Part shown: one piece after another, positions 5,838 through 6,604 of the stretch | How the letters are laid out: every line of letters begins with the position of its first letter | Position numbering within the stretch: the first letter of the stretch is position 1 | From: an uncultured Eubacterium sp. | GTDB taxonomy: Bacteria; Bacillota; Clostridia; Peptostreptococcales; Anaerovoracaceae | Assembly: GCA_947367725.1 (NCBI GenBank) | Contig: CANBFZ010000108.1 | Location: forward strand, 1-6,604 | Length of the DNA stretch: 6,604 bases | Reading direction: 5' to 3' | The notes under the pieces: generated by a model | The model's database searches: none | Seen by the model: the letters and a program-made list of their open reading frames with translations, nothing else | Told to the model about the DNA's origin: nothing | Made by a program: the position numbers and the translations under genes

Positions 5838-6604
5838 TAGAAGATTTAATGAGAAAGAATTGCCTGATATGAAAACCATCAAGGCAGATGCGAAGAAGAT
5901 TGCGGAAGGCATTACCATCGGCGAGACGCTGTTCATGCAGAAATACGGCGTCAAATCCGAGAAAGAATATAAGTTGCGGATGATGGAAGAAGGCAAGATT
6001 ATGAAGCACTCTGTCATCGGCTGGAACTCCTGGTCGGTTACAGAAGAAGGCATCCGAAAGGTTTATGATGGACTGATGGAGGCGGGGTCTTCCATTGATC
6101 GTCTGGGCATTTGCTGCGACTGGATCATGGGGGTGCCGGAGGAATACCGGGACAAGTTCCAGGCGGGCGGCAGTCTGATTTTTCATTCTCAAGAAGAATG
6201 GAATGCTATCGGGCAGGTTGTACCGGTCAATCCGCATCTGGGGGATCACATGATCGGTTCTCTCAACGGAGTAGAGAATGTGACTTACGGGCTGACGGCA
6301 GGGGTGACTACCATCGGAAACCTGGCGCAGTATTTTACTTATGAATACCCGGGACTGGACATGGAATTGTACCGGACGGAGGATTATATTAAAGCTATGG
6401 CGCTCATGGGCGAATTCAAAGAACGTGGCGTCTGCATGCACTGCAATCTAGACGATGGTTACGGTGCGCAGTTCCATGATGTAGCCAATCTCTTGGGTTG
6501 GGCAAAGCTGGAACGCTATATTGCAGAAGAGCTGATGGGCGGCAGAGTTGCGCATTGCTACGGCAATCTGTTCAGCGACTCCATGCTGCGCGTGGTATTC
6601 AATC
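5821..6604 (+). CDS. Probable catalytic subunit of a B12-dependent carbon-skeleton mutase, glutamate mutase epsilon-like (3' end cut off)
   Basis: The frame is open from the ATG to the window edge, giving 261 codons with no stop. It overlaps the MutL-type gene by 17 bp, the sort of coupling expected for partner proteins. The best-conserved-looking blocks are HSVIGWNSW (about 64-72), a Gly-Cys-Cys-Asp stretch, PHLGDHMIGS, GVENVTYGLTAGVTTIGNLAQ and CMHCNLDDGYGAQFHD. The GVENVTYG...GNLAQ block loosely resembles G-V-K-N-I-T-x-G...G-N-x-x-Q of the glutamate mutase epsilon chain, a TIM barrel that binds adenosylcobalamin from above. I do not recognise it as glutamate mutase itself, and alignment by eye is weak. 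No B12-binding DxHxxG motif is seen in the visible part, so that domain is expected in the missing C-terminus or in a small downstream subunit. No signal peptide or membrane segment is apparent, so it should be cytosolic. The call rests mainly on the MutL neighbour, so existence as a gene is near certain and function is moderate. Confidence 0.6.
   Translation, partial: MDIQINRRFNEKELPDMKTIKADAKKIAEGITIGETLFMQKYGVKSEKEYKLRMMEEGKIMKHSVIGWNSWSVTEEGIRKVYDGLMEAGSSIDRLGICCDWIMGVPEEYRDKFQAGGSLIFHSQEEWNAIGQVVPVNPHLGDHMIGSLNGVENVTYGLTAGVTTIGNLAQYFTYEYPGLDMELYRTEDYIKAMALMGEFKERGVCMHCNLDDGYGAQFHDVANLLGWAKLERYIAEELMGGRVAHCYGNLFSDSMLRVVFN

Noticed and set aside
5776..6441. 221-codon minus-strand frame
   Set aside because: Antisense to the mutase-like gene, which has a ribosome site, translational overlap and plausible protein sequence; the minus frame has none.

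Overview
The window looks like chromosomal DNA from a strictly anaerobic, mid-G+C Firmicute, probably a gut-type clostridium. It encodes an oxygen-sensitive glycyl radical enzyme (GRE) with its iron-sulfur activase. It also encodes a MutL-type ATPase of the kind that accompanies adenosylcobalamin (AdoCbl) mutases. Ribosome binding sites are strong and AGGAGG/AAAGGA-like, and one start is clearly TTG. The species cannot be named from the sequence.

Layout. Bases 1-41 (minus strand) are the first codons of a gene leaving the window to the left; its 13-14 visible residues read like the N-terminus of a proline racemase-family protein. Bases 42-297 are a divergent intergenic region. It holds a striking pair of inverted operator-like palindromes (87-137) and no clear consensus promoter. 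From 298 to the right edge, five genes on the plus strand form one apparent operon: a shikimate dehydrogenase-like protein (298-1095), a GRE activase (1124-2044), a GRE (2041-4398), a MutL/GlmL-type ATPase (4419-5837) and a large protein cut by the window end (5821-6604). Junctions are 28 bp, a 4-bp overlap, 20 bp and a 17-bp overlap. No terminator is visible, so the operon continues.

How the genes may work together (inference). The set joins an NAD(P)-dependent dehydrogenase that normally acts on a ring hydroxyl of a hydroaromatic acid, a glycyl radical dehydratase/lyase, and a chaperone-like ATPase plus candidate catalytic subunit of a B12 carbon-skeleton mutase. A racemase-like gene is divergently transcribed. 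Two radical chemistries (glycyl and 5'-deoxyadenosyl) in one operon, with a dehydrogenase in front, suggest a fermentative catabolic pathway for a cyclic or branched polyhydroxy or amino acid. I do not recognise it as any standard pathway. The GRE keeps its radical machinery but departs from the common dehydratase pattern at several pocket positions, so its substrate is probably not glycerol, propanediol, choline or 4-hydroxyproline. The substrate is the main open question.
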